Positions 51,229 through 59,625 of a stretch of 64,000 bases of DNA are shown here, piece after piece (within the stretch, counting starts at the first letter, position 1; the number at the start of each line of letters is the position of its first letter). This DNA comes from Microbacterium algeriense. Lineage in GTDB: Bacteria; Actinomycetota; Actinomycetes; Actinomycetales; Microbacteriaceae. The stretch is from the NCBI RefSeq assembly GCF_008868005.1, contig NZ_WAAO01000001.1:806001-870000 (forward strand), in the 5' to 3' direction. Made by a program: the position numbers and the translations under genes. The notes beneath the pieces are model-generated. The model saw nothing but the letters and a program-made list of their open reading frames with translations. It made no database searches and had not been told where the DNA came from.

Positions 51229-51849
51229 ATGGCCACAGAACTTCGACCCCGAGGGCGTCCCGCCGGATTGAACGGCGACGACCTCCTCGCCGTCGCGCGG
51301 GAGGTATTCCTGCAGCGCGGCTATCGCGGCGCGTCGATGGACGAGGTCGCCAGGCGCGCACGGATCTCGAAGGCGTCGCTGTATCGGGAGCACGCGTCCA
51401 AGAGCGCGCTGTACGCCGCCGTCGTCCACCACTGGACACTCGCCGGGCGCGATGCGATGCGACCGGCCCTGGAGCGACTTCGGGCGAGTGGCGACCTGCG
51501 CCGCGGACTCGTCGACCTCGCGGAGACGATGCGCGCCGGCATCCTCAGTCCGCCGGTGGTCGCGATGCGACGACTGGTCACCGCGGAGGCGCGGGAGCAG
51601 CCCGAGGTGGCGGCCACGTACCTCGAGGAAAGTTGGAACACCAATATCGGCAGACTGGCCGAGGCGCTCCGGGCTCTCGCGGACTCGGGACGCCTGCGCA
51701 TCGAGGATCCTGCGTCGGCTGCCGAGCAGTTCACGTGGCTGGTCATCGGCGCTCCGTTGAACGCGCGGATGCTGGGCGGCGACGGGTCGGCCACCGGGGT
51801 CGACGCCGCCGTCGATCTCTTCCTCGCGGGGTACCGCGCGAACGCGTGA
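51229..51849 (+). CDS. TetR-family transcriptional regulator
   Basis: The 206-residue protein has the TetR head: LLAVAREVFLQRGYRGASMD, EVARRARISKASLYREHASK. The C-terminal ligand domain resembles AefR/TetR_C types (LRRGLVDLAETMRAGILSPP, RRLVTAEAREQPEVAATYLE). It is divergent from the DUF1761 gene with AGTACT repeats between. No ribosome binding site is obvious, so translation may be leaderless or nearly so. Confidence 0.88.
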   Translation: MATELRPRGRPAGLNGDDLLAVAREVFLQRGYRGASMDEVARRARISKASLYREHASKSALYAAVVHHWTLAGRDAMRPALERLRASGDLRRGLVDLAETMRAGILSPPVVAMRRLVTAEAREQPEVAATYLEESWNTNIGRLAEALRALADSGRLRIEDPASAAEQFTWLVIGAPLNARMLGGDGSATGVDAAVDLFLAGYRANA

Positions 51850-51882
51850 TACGCGATCGTCGGGTTCCCGCAGTGCGGCTGC

Positions 51883-52188
51883 TCAGCTGAAGAGGGGCGT
51901 GAGGAAACGGCGCTCGTAGCGGCGGACGCACCGCGTGCGGCGGGCGAGCTCGAACGCGGCGAGACACTCGGGATCGACCATCGATGCCGACCGGTACGCC
52001 TCGTACTCCGCGAGCGAGGGGAAGGTGAACAGCGCGAACGCCTCGTCGCTGTCGCCCTCGCTGGGCAGGAAGTACCCGTGATGCGTGCCGCCGAGCTTGG
52101 TGACGAGGCGGATCCACTCGCGGCCGTACTCGGTGAAGGCGTCGAGCTGTTCGGGGTCGATCTCGTAGCGCAGGTGCACGGTGATCAT
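51883..52188 (-). CDS. NIPSNAP family protein
   Basis: The 101-residue protein reads MITVHLRYEIDPEQLDAFTE, YGREWIRLVTKLGGTHHGYF, LPSEG and LFTFPSLAEYEAYRSASM, the ferredoxin-like dimeric fold of NIPSNAP proteins. The usual role is unknown; some bacterial members are small-molecule-processing accessory proteins. ATG 52188 follows GAAGGAGCCTCC. It converges with the TetR gene. Confidence 0.8.
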   Translation of the reverse strand: MITVHLRYEIDPEQLDAFTEYGREWIRLVTKLGGTHHGYFLPSEGDSDEAFALFTFPSLAEYEAYRSASMVDPECLAAFELARRTRCVRRYERRFLTPLFS

Positions 52189-52420
52189 GGAGGCTCCTTC
52201 GTCCTGGCGCCAGGTGCGGCCCGATGATTCTCGCCGATGCGCGCGTGTCGTCACCGCTGCTTCGGCCCTCATCGCGGGAAGTGGCGCGGATACGCGGAAG
52301 CTTGGCAGTTCCGTGCGGTCTGGCGCGCGGTCGGAGCCGCGCCCGGCCCGGTCGTCGCGGGCGGGCGAGAGTCGGGTGCAGACTGTGCGTGAGCATCCGG
52401 ATCTGCCGAGGGGGAGGACC

Positions 52421-53179
52421 ATGACGACCGAGCTGCCAGGTTCCGTCAGCGTGGTCATCCCGGTTCGCGACGACGCGCCCCTGTTGGAGCTCTGCCTGCG
52501 CGCGCTCGAGCGGCAGACGCATCCGCCCGACGAGATCGTCGTGGTCGACAACGGCAGCAGCGACGACACGGCGGCGGTCGCCGAGAGGTTCGGAGCCCGC
52601 GTGGTGACGGAGCCCATACCGGGGATCCCGCGTGCGGCGGCGGCCGGCTACGACGCGGCCACGGGCGACATCATCGCGCGGCTGGATGCCGACTCCCGCC
52701 CCGGCCCGGACTGGATCGCGCGGATCGCCGGCACGTTCCGCGATCGCCCCGACGTCGACTTCGTGACGGGGGAGCCGCGCTTCTACGGCTCCACCCGGCT
52801 CGTGCACTGGGCGGGGAGGCACCTGTACATCGGCGGCATGTACGCGGCGATGACTCCGCTCCTCGGGCACGCGCCCCTCTTCGGATCGAACATGGCGATG
52901 CGCTCCTCGAGCTGGCGGGCACTGAGCGGCGAGGTGCATCGCGAGGAGCGGAACATCCACGACGACTTCGACCTGTCGTTCCACGTGCGTCCGGAGATGA
53001 CGGTGCTGCGGGACCGCGGTCTGGTCGTGGACGTGTCGGCGCGACCGTTCCAGGACTGGGCGTCCCTCCGGCGCCGGTTGAGCTACGTGGTCCCGACCGT
53101 CCGGCTGCACCTGCCGCAGGAGACGCCCCGGCGCCGTCGACAGGCGCGGCGTCAGGCGGAGTCGGCCATCCGCGGGTGA
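52421..53179 (+). CDS. Glycosyltransferase family 2
   Basis: The 252-residue protein opens SVSVVIPVRDDAPLLELCLR, then DEIVVVDNGSSDDTAAVAER, GIPRAAAAGYDAATGDIIAR and the metal-binding LDADSRP (DxD-type). It contains HDDFDLSFHV, matching the catalytic-base region ED. It transfers a sugar from a nucleotide donor; acceptor unknown. There are no transmembrane helices. GGGGGAGGACC precedes ATG 52421. The 233-bp gap to the left holds no recognised element. Confidence 0.85.
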   Translation: MTTELPGSVSVVIPVRDDAPLLELCLRALERQTHPPDEIVVVDNGSSDDTAAVAERFGARVVTEPIPGIPRAAAAGYDAATGDIIARLDADSRPGPDWIARIAGTFRDRPDVDFVTGEPRFYGSTRLVHWAGRHLYIGGMYAAMTPLLGHAPLFGSNMAMRSSSWRALSGEVHREERNIHDDFDLSFHVRPEMTVLRDRGLVVDVSARPFQDWASLRRRLSYVVPTVRLHLPQETPRRRRQARRQAESAIRG

Positions 53180-53180
53180 C

Positions 53181-54068
53181 TCAGCGAGCGCGCGCGTAGA
53201 GGTCCAGGAGGTCGGCGGCCAGCTGGTGGGGCGTGGTCTCGCTCGGACTGTGGCCGGTCGCGTACGACCGGAAGTCGGCGTGGATCTCGCGCGCGTAGCG
53301 TTCGTGGGCGGCGAGGGGCCACAGGTCGTGCGAGCCTGCCGCGACGAGCTTGGGCACCGGGAGCGCCCGCACACCGTTGCGCAGATCGGGCGAGGCCATC
53401 ATCAGTCCCACGATCTCGTCGACGCTGCGGCGGCTGGTGAACGCGAACCGCGAGCGCACGAACGCGAGCCGGCGCGGCGGCACCCTGTTCTTGTTCGTCA
53501 CGATGCCCCAGATCATGAGCGCCGCCCCGCGGCGGGGACTCGCGATCGGGGCGAGCCGGCCCAGCCACTTCATGCTCGCGAAGACGTTGCCGGAGCCGGG
53601 AGGGGTGGTCAGGAGCGCGAGCGACAGCACGAGGTCAGGGCGGCGGACGGCGACGAGCTGCGCCACGGTGCCGGCGAAGGAGTAGCCGAGCAGATGTGCC
53701 GGAGCACCCGCTTCCAGGAAGGCGATGAGGTCGGCGATGAACAGCTCGTACGTGTACGCCGCGTTCGCGCCGGCCGCGGCGGATTCGTACTGTCCGGCGA
53801 GGTCGAAGGACTGCACGAAGTACCCGGCCTCGGCGAGGAGGGGGAGCACCAGCGCGAAGTCCTCCTTGGATCCGGTCGCCCCGGGCACGAGCACCACGCG
53901 GGGGTGCGTCGGGTCGCCGAGCGAGATCACGGCGAGCTGCCCGCTCGGCGCCGCGAACCGGGACGCGGTGGATCCGGCAGGCGGGATCGTCCAGTCGATG
54001 TCCCCGATGGCCGCATCCAGGGTCGCCGGGTCGGTGAGCGCTCGGCCGCTCCGCGAGTCTGTCGACAC
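53181..54068 (-). CDS. Alpha/beta-hydrolase
   Basis: The product of about 295 residues has VVLVPGATGSKEDFALVLPL (oxyanion region), SFDLAGQYESAA, the nucleophile elbow LLGYSFAGTVAQLVA (GxSxxG), an Asp in AAGSHDLWPLAAHERYA and a terminal His in SYATGHSPSETTPHQL. These make a complete Ser-His-Asp triad. Substrate is unknown; it is cytosolic. The GTG start at 54068 is chosen because upstream in-frame sequence lacks conserved features. Confidence 0.8.
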   Translation of the reverse strand: MSTDSRSGRALTDPATLDAAIGDIDWTIPPAGSTASRFAAPSGQLAVISLGDPTHPRVVLVPGATGSKEDFALVLPLLAEAGYFVQSFDLAGQYESAAAGANAAYTYELFIADLIAFLEAGAPAHLLGYSFAGTVAQLVAVRRPDLVLSLALLTTPPGSGNVFASMKWLGRLAPIASPRRGAALMIWGIVTNKNRVPPRRLAFVRSRFAFTSRRSVDEIVGLMMASPDLRNGVRALPVPKLVAAGSHDLWPLAAHERYAREIHADFRSYATGHSPSETTPHQLAADLLDLYARAR

Positions 54069-54142
54069 GCTGTCACCGTACTCCCCGAGCCTCGCTCGCA
54101 GAAGGCGCGCACGCCGTCCGCGGGGCGACGCATCCGGCCGGC

Positions 54143-54751
54143 TCAGCGGTCGGCGAGTGCGGGATCCTGCTGCAGCACCGCCCGCGCCACGCCCCTGGCC
54201 ACCTCGAAGGGCTGGTCGAACGTCTCCATGCCGACCGTCACGATGGCGCCCTCGTACAGGAGGGTCATCGTGCGCGCGGTCAGCTCCGCGTCGGAGGCAC
54301 CGGCCTCGCGGCTCAGCTGCAGGAAGAGATCGAGCAGCCAGGCCTTCTGGCGGGCCACCTCCGGGAACACCGGGTTGCCGTCGTGGGCGTCGCCGATCTC
54401 GGCGCGGGCGTTGATCGCGCTGCACCCCTTGGGGCTGTTCGCGTCCGACCAGGCGATGGCCGCGTCGAACACCGCCAGGATGCGGTCGATGCCCGGCTCG
54501 CCGCGGCGGGTGAGGTGCTCGAGGACGTGCGCGCGCCAGCGGGCGTCGCGGTGCTGCAGGTACGAGACGACCAGCGCTTCCTTGGAGCCGAACCGGTCGT
54601 AGAGCGTCTTCTTGGTCACTCCCGCGGCCTCGGCGATCGTGTCGACGCCGACCGCGTGGATGCCGCGGTCGTAGAAGAGCCGGGAGGCGGCGTCGAGCAC
54701 GCGGGCGGCGCCGGGAGTGAGGGCGGGCAGCTCGGGAACGGTGACGACCAT
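54143..54751 (-). CDS. TetR-family regulator of the EamA transporter
   Basis: The 202-residue protein has the head ARVLDAASRLFYDRGIHAVG, VDTIAEAAGVTKKTLYDRFG and SKEALVVSYLQHRDARWRAH, close to the actinobacterial TetR group with TetR_C type domains. It is divergent from the EamA gene (35 bp apart) and the gap has an inverted repeat, so it likely represses both. Confidence 0.88.
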   Translation of the reverse strand: MVVTVPELPALTPGAARVLDAASRLFYDRGIHAVGVDTIAEAAGVTKKTLYDRFGSKEALVVSYLQHRDARWRAHVLEHLTRRGEPGIDRILAVFDAAIAWSDANSPKGCSAINARAEIGDAHDGNPVFPEVARQKAWLLDLFLQLSREAGASDAELTARTMTLLYEGAIVTVGMETFDQPFEVARGVARAVLQQDPALADR

Positions 54752-54758
54752 GCGGTCC

Positions 54759-54778
54759 AGTATACCAACCTGTATAGT
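54759..54778. promoter_or_regulatory. TetR operator with promoter -10 elements
   Basis: AGTATAC and GTATAGT form an inverted repeat with one mismatch around a 6-bp spacer. TATAGT and, on the other strand, TATACT can serve as -10 hexamers of the two divergent genes, so a bound TetR would block both. Confidence 0.55.
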
Positions 54779-54785
54779 CGGGGAA

Positions 54786-55712
54786 ATGAGTAAACAGATC
54801 GGTGTACTTGGTGCGGCGGTGACGGTGGCGGCCGCTGTCGCTTTCGTCCTGACCTGGAGCTCCGGGTTCCTCGTGCCGGCCATCGCCGCCGACGTTCCGC
54901 CGCTGTCGCTGCTGGTGTGGCGCTTCGTCCCGCTCGCCGTGGTCCTGCTCGCGGTCACGATGCTCACGGGTGCCGCCCGCGGCCTGACCCGTGCCGAGCT
55001 GGGCCGACAGGCGCTCATCGGGCTGTGCGCGCAATTCGGGTACTGCGTGGCGGTGTACGCGGCGATCGCGTCCGGGGTCGCCACCGGGACCACGGCCCTC
55101 ATCGATGCGGTCCAGCCCCTCGTCGTCGCGGCGCTGGTCGGTCCGCTGCTCGGACTCCGGGTGCGCGGCGCGCAGTGGGCGGGGCTCGTGGTCGGAGCGC
55201 TCGGGGTGCTGCTCGTCGTACGCTCGCAGCTCGAGGGCTCCCGCGCCGATCTGTGGGCCTACGCGTGGCCGGTGATCGCGATGGCGTGCCTGGTCGTCGG
55301 CACCTTCGTCCAGCGCCGATCGGCTGTGCAGACGGGCACGCTCGTCACGCTCACCATCCACGTGACGGTCACGGCGGTGGCGCTGGTGCCCGTGGCCGCG
55401 CTCTTCGGGGCGCTCGTCCCTCCGGCATCCGCGTCCTTCTGGCTCGCCGTGGGGTTCGCCGCCGTCTTCCCGACGCTGTGCGCTTACGGTCTCTACTGGT
55501 GGCTGCTGCGGCGGGTGGGGATCACAGCGCTCAACGCCCTGCTGTTCCTGATCGCCCCGACGACCGCCTTCGCGGGCGCGCTGATCCTCGGGGAGCCGTT
55601 GACGGCCGTGACGCTCCTCGGTTTCGCGCTCTGCGGGTCCGGGGTCGCCGCCGTGCTCGTGAGTGAGGCGCGCGCCGCGTCCGCCGAACGGGCGGAGCCG
55701 GTGCGACGATAG
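54786..55712 (+). CDS. EamA/DMT-family transporter
   Basis: The 308-residue protein has ten predicted membrane segments in two repeated halves (FVLTWSSGFLVPAIAADVPP; TGTTALIDAVQPLVVAALVG; ALLFLIAPTTAFAGALILGE), the RhaT/EamA pattern. It exports amino acids or metabolites. ATG 54786 is close to the operator, with a weak GGGGAA ribosome site. Its stop overlaps the MarR operator dyad of the next gene. Confidence 0.85.
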   Translation: MSKQIGVLGAAVTVAAAVAFVLTWSSGFLVPAIAADVPPLSLLVWRFVPLAVVLLAVTMLTGAARGLTRAELGRQALIGLCAQFGYCVAVYAAIASGVATGTTALIDAVQPLVVAALVGPLLGLRVRGAQWAGLVVGALGVLLVVRSQLEGSRADLWAYAWPVIAMACLVVGTFVQRRSAVQTGTLVTLTIHVTVTAVALVPVAALFGALVPPASASFWLAVGFAAVFPTLCAYGLYWWLLRRVGITALNALLFLIAPTTAFAGALILGEPLTAVTLLGFALCGSGVAAVLVSEARAASAERAEPVRR

Positions 55713-55730
55713 TTGCGCTTTCGCAACTAT
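55709..55730. promoter_or_regulatory. MarR-type operator upstream of the MFS gene
   Basis: ATAGTTGCG and its exact inverse CGCAACTAT are separated by 4 bp, giving a 22-bp dyad of MarR size. It covers the end of the EamA gene and lies 49 bp before the proposed MFS start. A second imperfect dyad GTTGA..TCAAC follows at 55740. Confidence 0.65.
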
Positions 55731-55778
55731 CGGAGTATGGTTGACCTCGATCAACTTTCTACGCAGGAGCGCACACCC

Positions 55779-57485
55779 TTGACAGACATCTCTCCCACTC
55801 CACCCGAGACCACGCGCTCGGCCCGCGAGGTCTTCACCGCGATCTCCGGCCTCATCGTCGGCATGTTCGTCGCGGTGCTCTCCGGCACGGTCGTGTCGAC
55901 CTCGATGCCGGTGATCATCGCCGACCTCGGCGGCACCCAGTCCCAGTACACCTGGGTGATCACGGCGAGCCTTCTCGCGACAGCGGTCTCCACCCCGATC
56001 TGGGGCAAGCTCGCCGACCTGGTCGACCGCAAGGTGCTCGTCCAGATCTCGCTCATCCTCTTCACGGTCGGCACCGTGATCGCCGGATTCTCGACCGACA
56101 CGAACATGCTCATCGCCGTCCGCGTCGTGCAGGGCATCGGCGTCGGCGGTCTCATGTCGCTCGTCATGATCGCCGTGGCCCTCATCATCTCCCCGCGTGA
56201 GCGCGGCAAGTACATGGGCGTCGTCGGCGGCATCATGGCCCTCGGCACCATCGGCGGCCCGCTGCTCGGCGGACTCCTCACCGACGTGTGGGGCTGGCGC
56301 TCCAACTTCTTCGTCGGCGTGCCGTTCGCGATCCTCGCCCTCGTGCTGCTGCAGTTCACGCTGCACCTGCCCAAGCCGCAGCGCGGCACCAAGGTCTCGA
56401 TCGACTACTTCGGCATCGTCCTGCTCGCCGTCGGCGTCTCGACCCTCCTCATCTGGGTCTCCATGGGCGGCAACCAGTTCGACTGGGACTCCGGGACGAG
56501 CATCGCGCTCATCGTGATCGCGGTCGTCGCGATCGCCGCCTTCATCACGGTCGAGTTCTTCGTCAAGGAGCCGATCGTCCCGATGACGCTGTTCCGCAAC
56601 CGCACCTTCACGCTGTCGGTCATCGCCTCGATCGCGATCGGCGTCTCGATGTTCGCGACCTCGGTGTTCCTGGCGCAGTACTTCCAGCTGGCCCGTGGCG
56701 CCACGCCGACCGAGTCCGGCCTGATGACCATCCCGATGATCATCGGTCAGATGGGTGCGTCGATCATCATCGGCCAGCTCGTCAGCCGCTTCGGCAAGTG
56801 GAAGGGCTGGATGATCACCGGCTCGATCCTCGCCACGATCGGCGTGAGCCTGATGGCCACGCTGCGCTACGACACCCCCTTCCCGCTGGTCGCGGTCTAC
56901 ATGTTCGTCCTCGGTGCGGGGCTCGGCATGGTCATGCAGAACCTGACCCTCATCGTGCAGAACGACACGGCCCCGCAGCAGCTGGGCGCGGCCTCGTCGA
57001 ACGTCAACTTCTTCCGCACGATCGCCGGCACCATCGGCGTGACCGTCATGGGATCGCTGCTGTCGACCAGCGTCGCCGACTTCATGAAGGACGGCCTGAA
57101 GGGCTTCGTCCCGACGTCGCCCGACGAGATCAGCGCCCTGGAGCGCCTGGGCTCCGGCGACGTGCCGAAGGTGGGCGAGCTGCCCGACTCGATCCGCACG
57201 ATCGTCGAGAGCGCCTACGGACACGGCATCGCGGATGCGTTCATCCTCGCCATCCCGCTGGCCGTGATCGCGGTCATCGCGATCGCGTTCATCAAGAACA
57301 AGCCGCTGTCCACCAAGAACGCCGCGGAGCAGCTGCGCGAGCAGGCCGAGGAATCGGTGATCGAGGTCTCCGAGGCCGAGGTCGGCGCGAACCTCTCGAC
57401 CGGCACCGTCCGCATCGGAGCCTCCGGGACCGCTGCTGCGACCGGCCCGGTCGGCGTGCTCGATCGCGAGGATCGGGACCGCTGA
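55779..57485 (+). CDS. MFS drug-efflux transporter (DHA2/EmrB-QacA type)
   Basis: The protein of about 568 residues has 14 predicted membrane segments and motif blocks VLSGTVVSTSMPVIIADLGG, TPIWGKLADLVDRKVLVQIS, RVVQGIGVGGLMSLVMIAVA and GPLLGGLLTDVWGWRSNFFV (antiporter motif C-like). It pumps drugs out with protons. TTG 55779 after CAGGAG (9 bp) is preferred; ATG 55737 is possible but has a poorly placed site and would sit next to the operator. The C-terminal tail is about 65 residues, cytoplasmic. A MarR gene follows at once. Confidence 0.87.
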   Translation: MTDISPTPPETTRSAREVFTAISGLIVGMFVAVLSGTVVSTSMPVIIADLGGTQSQYTWVITASLLATAVSTPIWGKLADLVDRKVLVQISLILFTVGTVIAGFSTDTNMLIAVRVVQGIGVGGLMSLVMIAVALIISPRERGKYMGVVGGIMALGTIGGPLLGGLLTDVWGWRSNFFVGVPFAILALVLLQFTLHLPKPQRGTKVSIDYFGIVLLAVGVSTLLIWVSMGGNQFDWDSGTSIALIVIAVVAIAAFITVEFFVKEPIVPMTLFRNRTFTLSVIASIAIGVSMFATSVFLAQYFQLARGATPTESGLMTIPMIIGQMGASIIIGQLVSRFGKWKGWMITGSILATIGVSLMATLRYDTPFPLVAVYMFVLGAGLGMVMQNLTLIVQNDTAPQQLGAASSNVNFFRTIAGTIGVTVMGSLLSTSVADFMKDGLKGFVPTSPDEISALERLGSGDVPKVGELPDSIRTIVESAYGHGIADAFILAIPLAVIAVIAIAFIKNKPLSTKNAAEQLREQAEESVIEVSEAEVGANLSTGTVRIGASGTAAATGPVGVLDREDRDR

Positions 57486-57486
57486 G

Positions 57487-57942
57487 GTGATCGCCTCCGA
57501 AGCCGTGGGGTCGCCGGACGTGGACACCGCGCTCGGCGACCTCCAGGCCGACCTGAACCTCATCTTCGCGAGGACCAGGTCGCTCTGGCGGGAGTCCGCC
57601 GCACGCGTGCATCCCGACCTGCAGGTCGCCGGATACAAGCTGCTGACGTTCATCGCCCGCGCAGGGACCGCGAACGCGCATGAGCTCGCCGACCGGTTCG
57701 AGATGGACAAGTCGGTGATCAGCCGGCAGGTGCGGATGCTGGAGGAGCTCGCGCTGCTCGAGTCCCGGCCCGACGAGCGCGACGGCCGGCTCCGGGTCCT
57801 GACGGCCACGCCGCAGGCCTGCACGGCGCTCGCCGAGGTCCGCCGCGAATACGGCACGCGCCTGCAGGCCGTGATCGACGAACTCACGGCCGAGGAGATC
57901 CAGGCCGCATCCAAGGTCTTCCGACTGCTCTCGGAGGTCTGA
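57487..57942 (+). CDS. MarR-family regulator of the MFS transporter
   Basis: The 151-residue protein has a winged helix: LQVAGYKLLTFIARAGTANA, HELADRFEMDKSVISRQVRM, LEELALLESRPDERDGRLRV. It is encoded 1 bp after the MFS stop with GTG start and probably binds the dyad at 55709, repressing its own operon. It is a paralogue of the next gene (shared RVHPDLQVAGYKLL and KSVISRQVRMLE blocks). Confidence 0.88.
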   Translation: MIASEAVGSPDVDTALGDLQADLNLIFARTRSLWRESAARVHPDLQVAGYKLLTFIARAGTANAHELADRFEMDKSVISRQVRMLEELALLESRPDERDGRLRVLTATPQACTALAEVRREYGTRLQAVIDELTAEEIQAASKVFRLLSEV

Positions 57943-57944
57943 GC

Positions 57945-57980
57945 CGAAGCCCCGCTGTCGTGATCGGCAGCGGGGCTTCG
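57945..57980 (+). terminator. Terminator after the MFS-MarR operon
   Basis: CGAAGCCCCGCTG and the exact inverse CAGCGGGGCTTCG form a 13-bp stem with a 10-nt loop, 2 bp after the MarR stop. It separates this operon from the second MarR gene. Confidence 0.75.
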
Positions 57981-57996
57981 CCGTACACTGGCGAGC

Positions 57997-58485
57997 ATGA
58001 GCGCCCCGTCCGACGCCCCCGCCACGCCCGATCCCTCGCCGGCCGAACGCCTCGGCGACACCGAGCTCGAGCAGGCGGTCACGAGGGTCGAGCAGGAGCT
58101 CGGACGCCTGTTCGCGCGCATCCGCGTCGGCTGGCGTGAGGCCGCCCTCACCGTCCATCCCGATCTGCAGCCGCTGGGCTATCAGGTGCTGACCTCGATC
58201 GCGACGGGCAAGGCGACCTCCGCGGGGGCGATCATCGAACGACTGCAGACCGACAAGTCGGCGGTCAGCCGCCAGGTGCGCCAGCTCGAGCAGCTGGGTC
58301 TCGTCGAGAGCGTGCCCGACCCCGAGGATCGCCGAGCCCGCGTGCTCGTCGCCACGGAACTCGCGCAGGAGCGGGTCGCGCTCGCCCGCTCGCGGTACGA
58401 GGGGCGCATCGGCGAGCGGCTGCGCAACTGGACCGCCGCCGATCTGGATCACTTCGCTGACCTGCTCGCGGGTCTCGGGGGCTGA
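57997..58485 (+). CDS. Second MarR-family regulator
   Basis: The 162-residue protein has LQPLGYQVLTSIATGKATSA, GAIIERLQTDKSAVSRQVRQ, LEQLGLVESVPDPEDRRARV, a MarR winged helix close to its upstream neighbour. ATG 57997 lies 17 bp after the terminator stem, so it has its own promoter. The target is not visible; the OYE gene 36 bp downstream is a candidate. Confidence 0.86.
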   Translation: MSAPSDAPATPDPSPAERLGDTELEQAVTRVEQELGRLFARIRVGWREAALTVHPDLQPLGYQVLTSIATGKATSAGAIIERLQTDKSAVSRQVRQLEQLGLVESVPDPEDRRARVLVATELAQERVALARSRYEGRIGERLRNWTAADLDHFADLLAGLGG

Positions 58486-58521
58486 ACGCGCCGGAGGGGA
58501 ATACGCAGCCGCGCGGGAGTC

Positions 58522-59622
58522 TTGTCTCCCACTGTGGATCTCTTCGAACCGGCCGTCTTCGGCGCCCTTCACCTGTCCAACCGCGTCGTGATGGCGCCGC
58601 TCACCCGCACCAGGGCCGATGCGGACGGTGTGCCCACCGCCGTCATGGAGGAGTACTACCGTCAGCGGGCGGGCCAGGGGCTGATCATCTCCGAGGGAAC
58701 ATGGCCGGCCGCGGAGGGCAAGTCGTACGCCGGTCAGCCCGGCATCGTGACCGAGGCGCAGATCGACGGGTGGCGGCGGATCGCCGACACCGTGCACGCC
58801 GCCGGCGGCACCATCGTCATGCAGCTCATGCACGGCGGACGCGTCGGCCACCCGGCGATCTCGGGCGAGCCGCGCGTGGTGGCTCCCAGTGCTCTCGCCG
58901 CACCGGGCCAGACGCACACGCCGCAGGGAAAGGCCGATCTCCCCGTCGCGCACGCCCTCACCCTCGCGGAGATCCCCGAGGTCGTCGCGCAGTTCGCGCA
59001 GGCCGCCCGCAACGCGATCGCTGCCGGTCTCGACGGCGTCGAGGTGCACGGGGCCAACGGGTACCTCGTGCACGAGTTCCTGTCGCCCGTGTCGAACATC
59101 CGGGACGACCGTTACGGCGGCTCGCCGGAGAACCGCGCACGCTTCGCGATCGAGGTGACGCGTGCGGTCGCCGAGGCCGTCGGCGCCGACCGCACCGGCA
59201 TCCGCCTGTCTCCGCAGCACAACATCCAGGGCGTCCTCGAGGAGGACGACGCCGACGTGCTCGCGACCTACACCGCCGTCGCTGAGGGCCTCGCGCCGCT
59301 GCGACTCGCGTTCGTCGACATCCTGCACGCCGAGCCGGCGAGTGCGCTCATCCAGCACATCCGGCGGACCGCAGGCGCCCCGCTGATCGCGAACACCGGC
59401 TTCGGCGTCCCCACGACCAGGGAGGCTGCCGCATCCCTCCTGGCCGAGGGAGCGGCGGATGCCGTGGCCGCCGGTCGTCCGGTGATCGCCAATCCCGATC
59501 TGGTCGAGCGCTGGCGTCAGGACGCGGAGCTCAACGAGCCCCGGCCGCAGCTGTTCTACGGGACGACGGCCGAGGGATACACGGACTACCCGGCGCTGGA
59601 GTCCGTGCGCGCCGGCGCCTGA
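58522..59622 (+). CDS. Old-yellow-enzyme family NADH:flavin oxidoreductase
   Basis: The 366-residue TIM-barrel enzyme has RVVMAPLTRTRADADGVPT, EGTWPAAEGKSYAGQPGIVT, MQLMHGGRVGHPAI, the substrate and FMN block VEVHGANGYLVHEFLSPVSN and DDRYGGSPENRARFAIEV, plus VAAGRPVIANPDLVERW. This is the NemA-like (alkene or nitroester reductase) group, reducing activated C=C bonds. The start is uncertain: TTG 58522 or GTG 58534, neither with an ideal ribosome site. The preceding MarR protein may control it. Confidence 0.85.
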   Translation: MSPTVDLFEPAVFGALHLSNRVVMAPLTRTRADADGVPTAVMEEYYRQRAGQGLIISEGTWPAAEGKSYAGQPGIVTEAQIDGWRRIADTVHAAGGTIVMQLMHGGRVGHPAISGEPRVVAPSALAAPGQTHTPQGKADLPVAHALTLAEIPEVVAQFAQAARNAIAAGLDGVEVHGANGYLVHEFLSPVSNIRDDRYGGSPENRARFAIEVTRAVAEAVGADRTGIRLSPQHNIQGVLEEDDADVLATYTAVAEGLAPLRLAFVDILHAEPASALIQHIRRTAGAPLIANTGFGVPTTREAAASLLAEGAADAVAAGRPVIANPDLVERWRQDAELNEPRPQLFYGTTAEGYTDYPALESVRAGA

Positions 59623-59625
59623 CAC

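Noticed and set aside
53181..58151. 1656-codon minus-strand open frame
   Set aside because: Only the 3' part (alpha/beta-hydrolase) has recognisable motifs; the rest is antisense to TetR, EamA, MFS and MarR genes.
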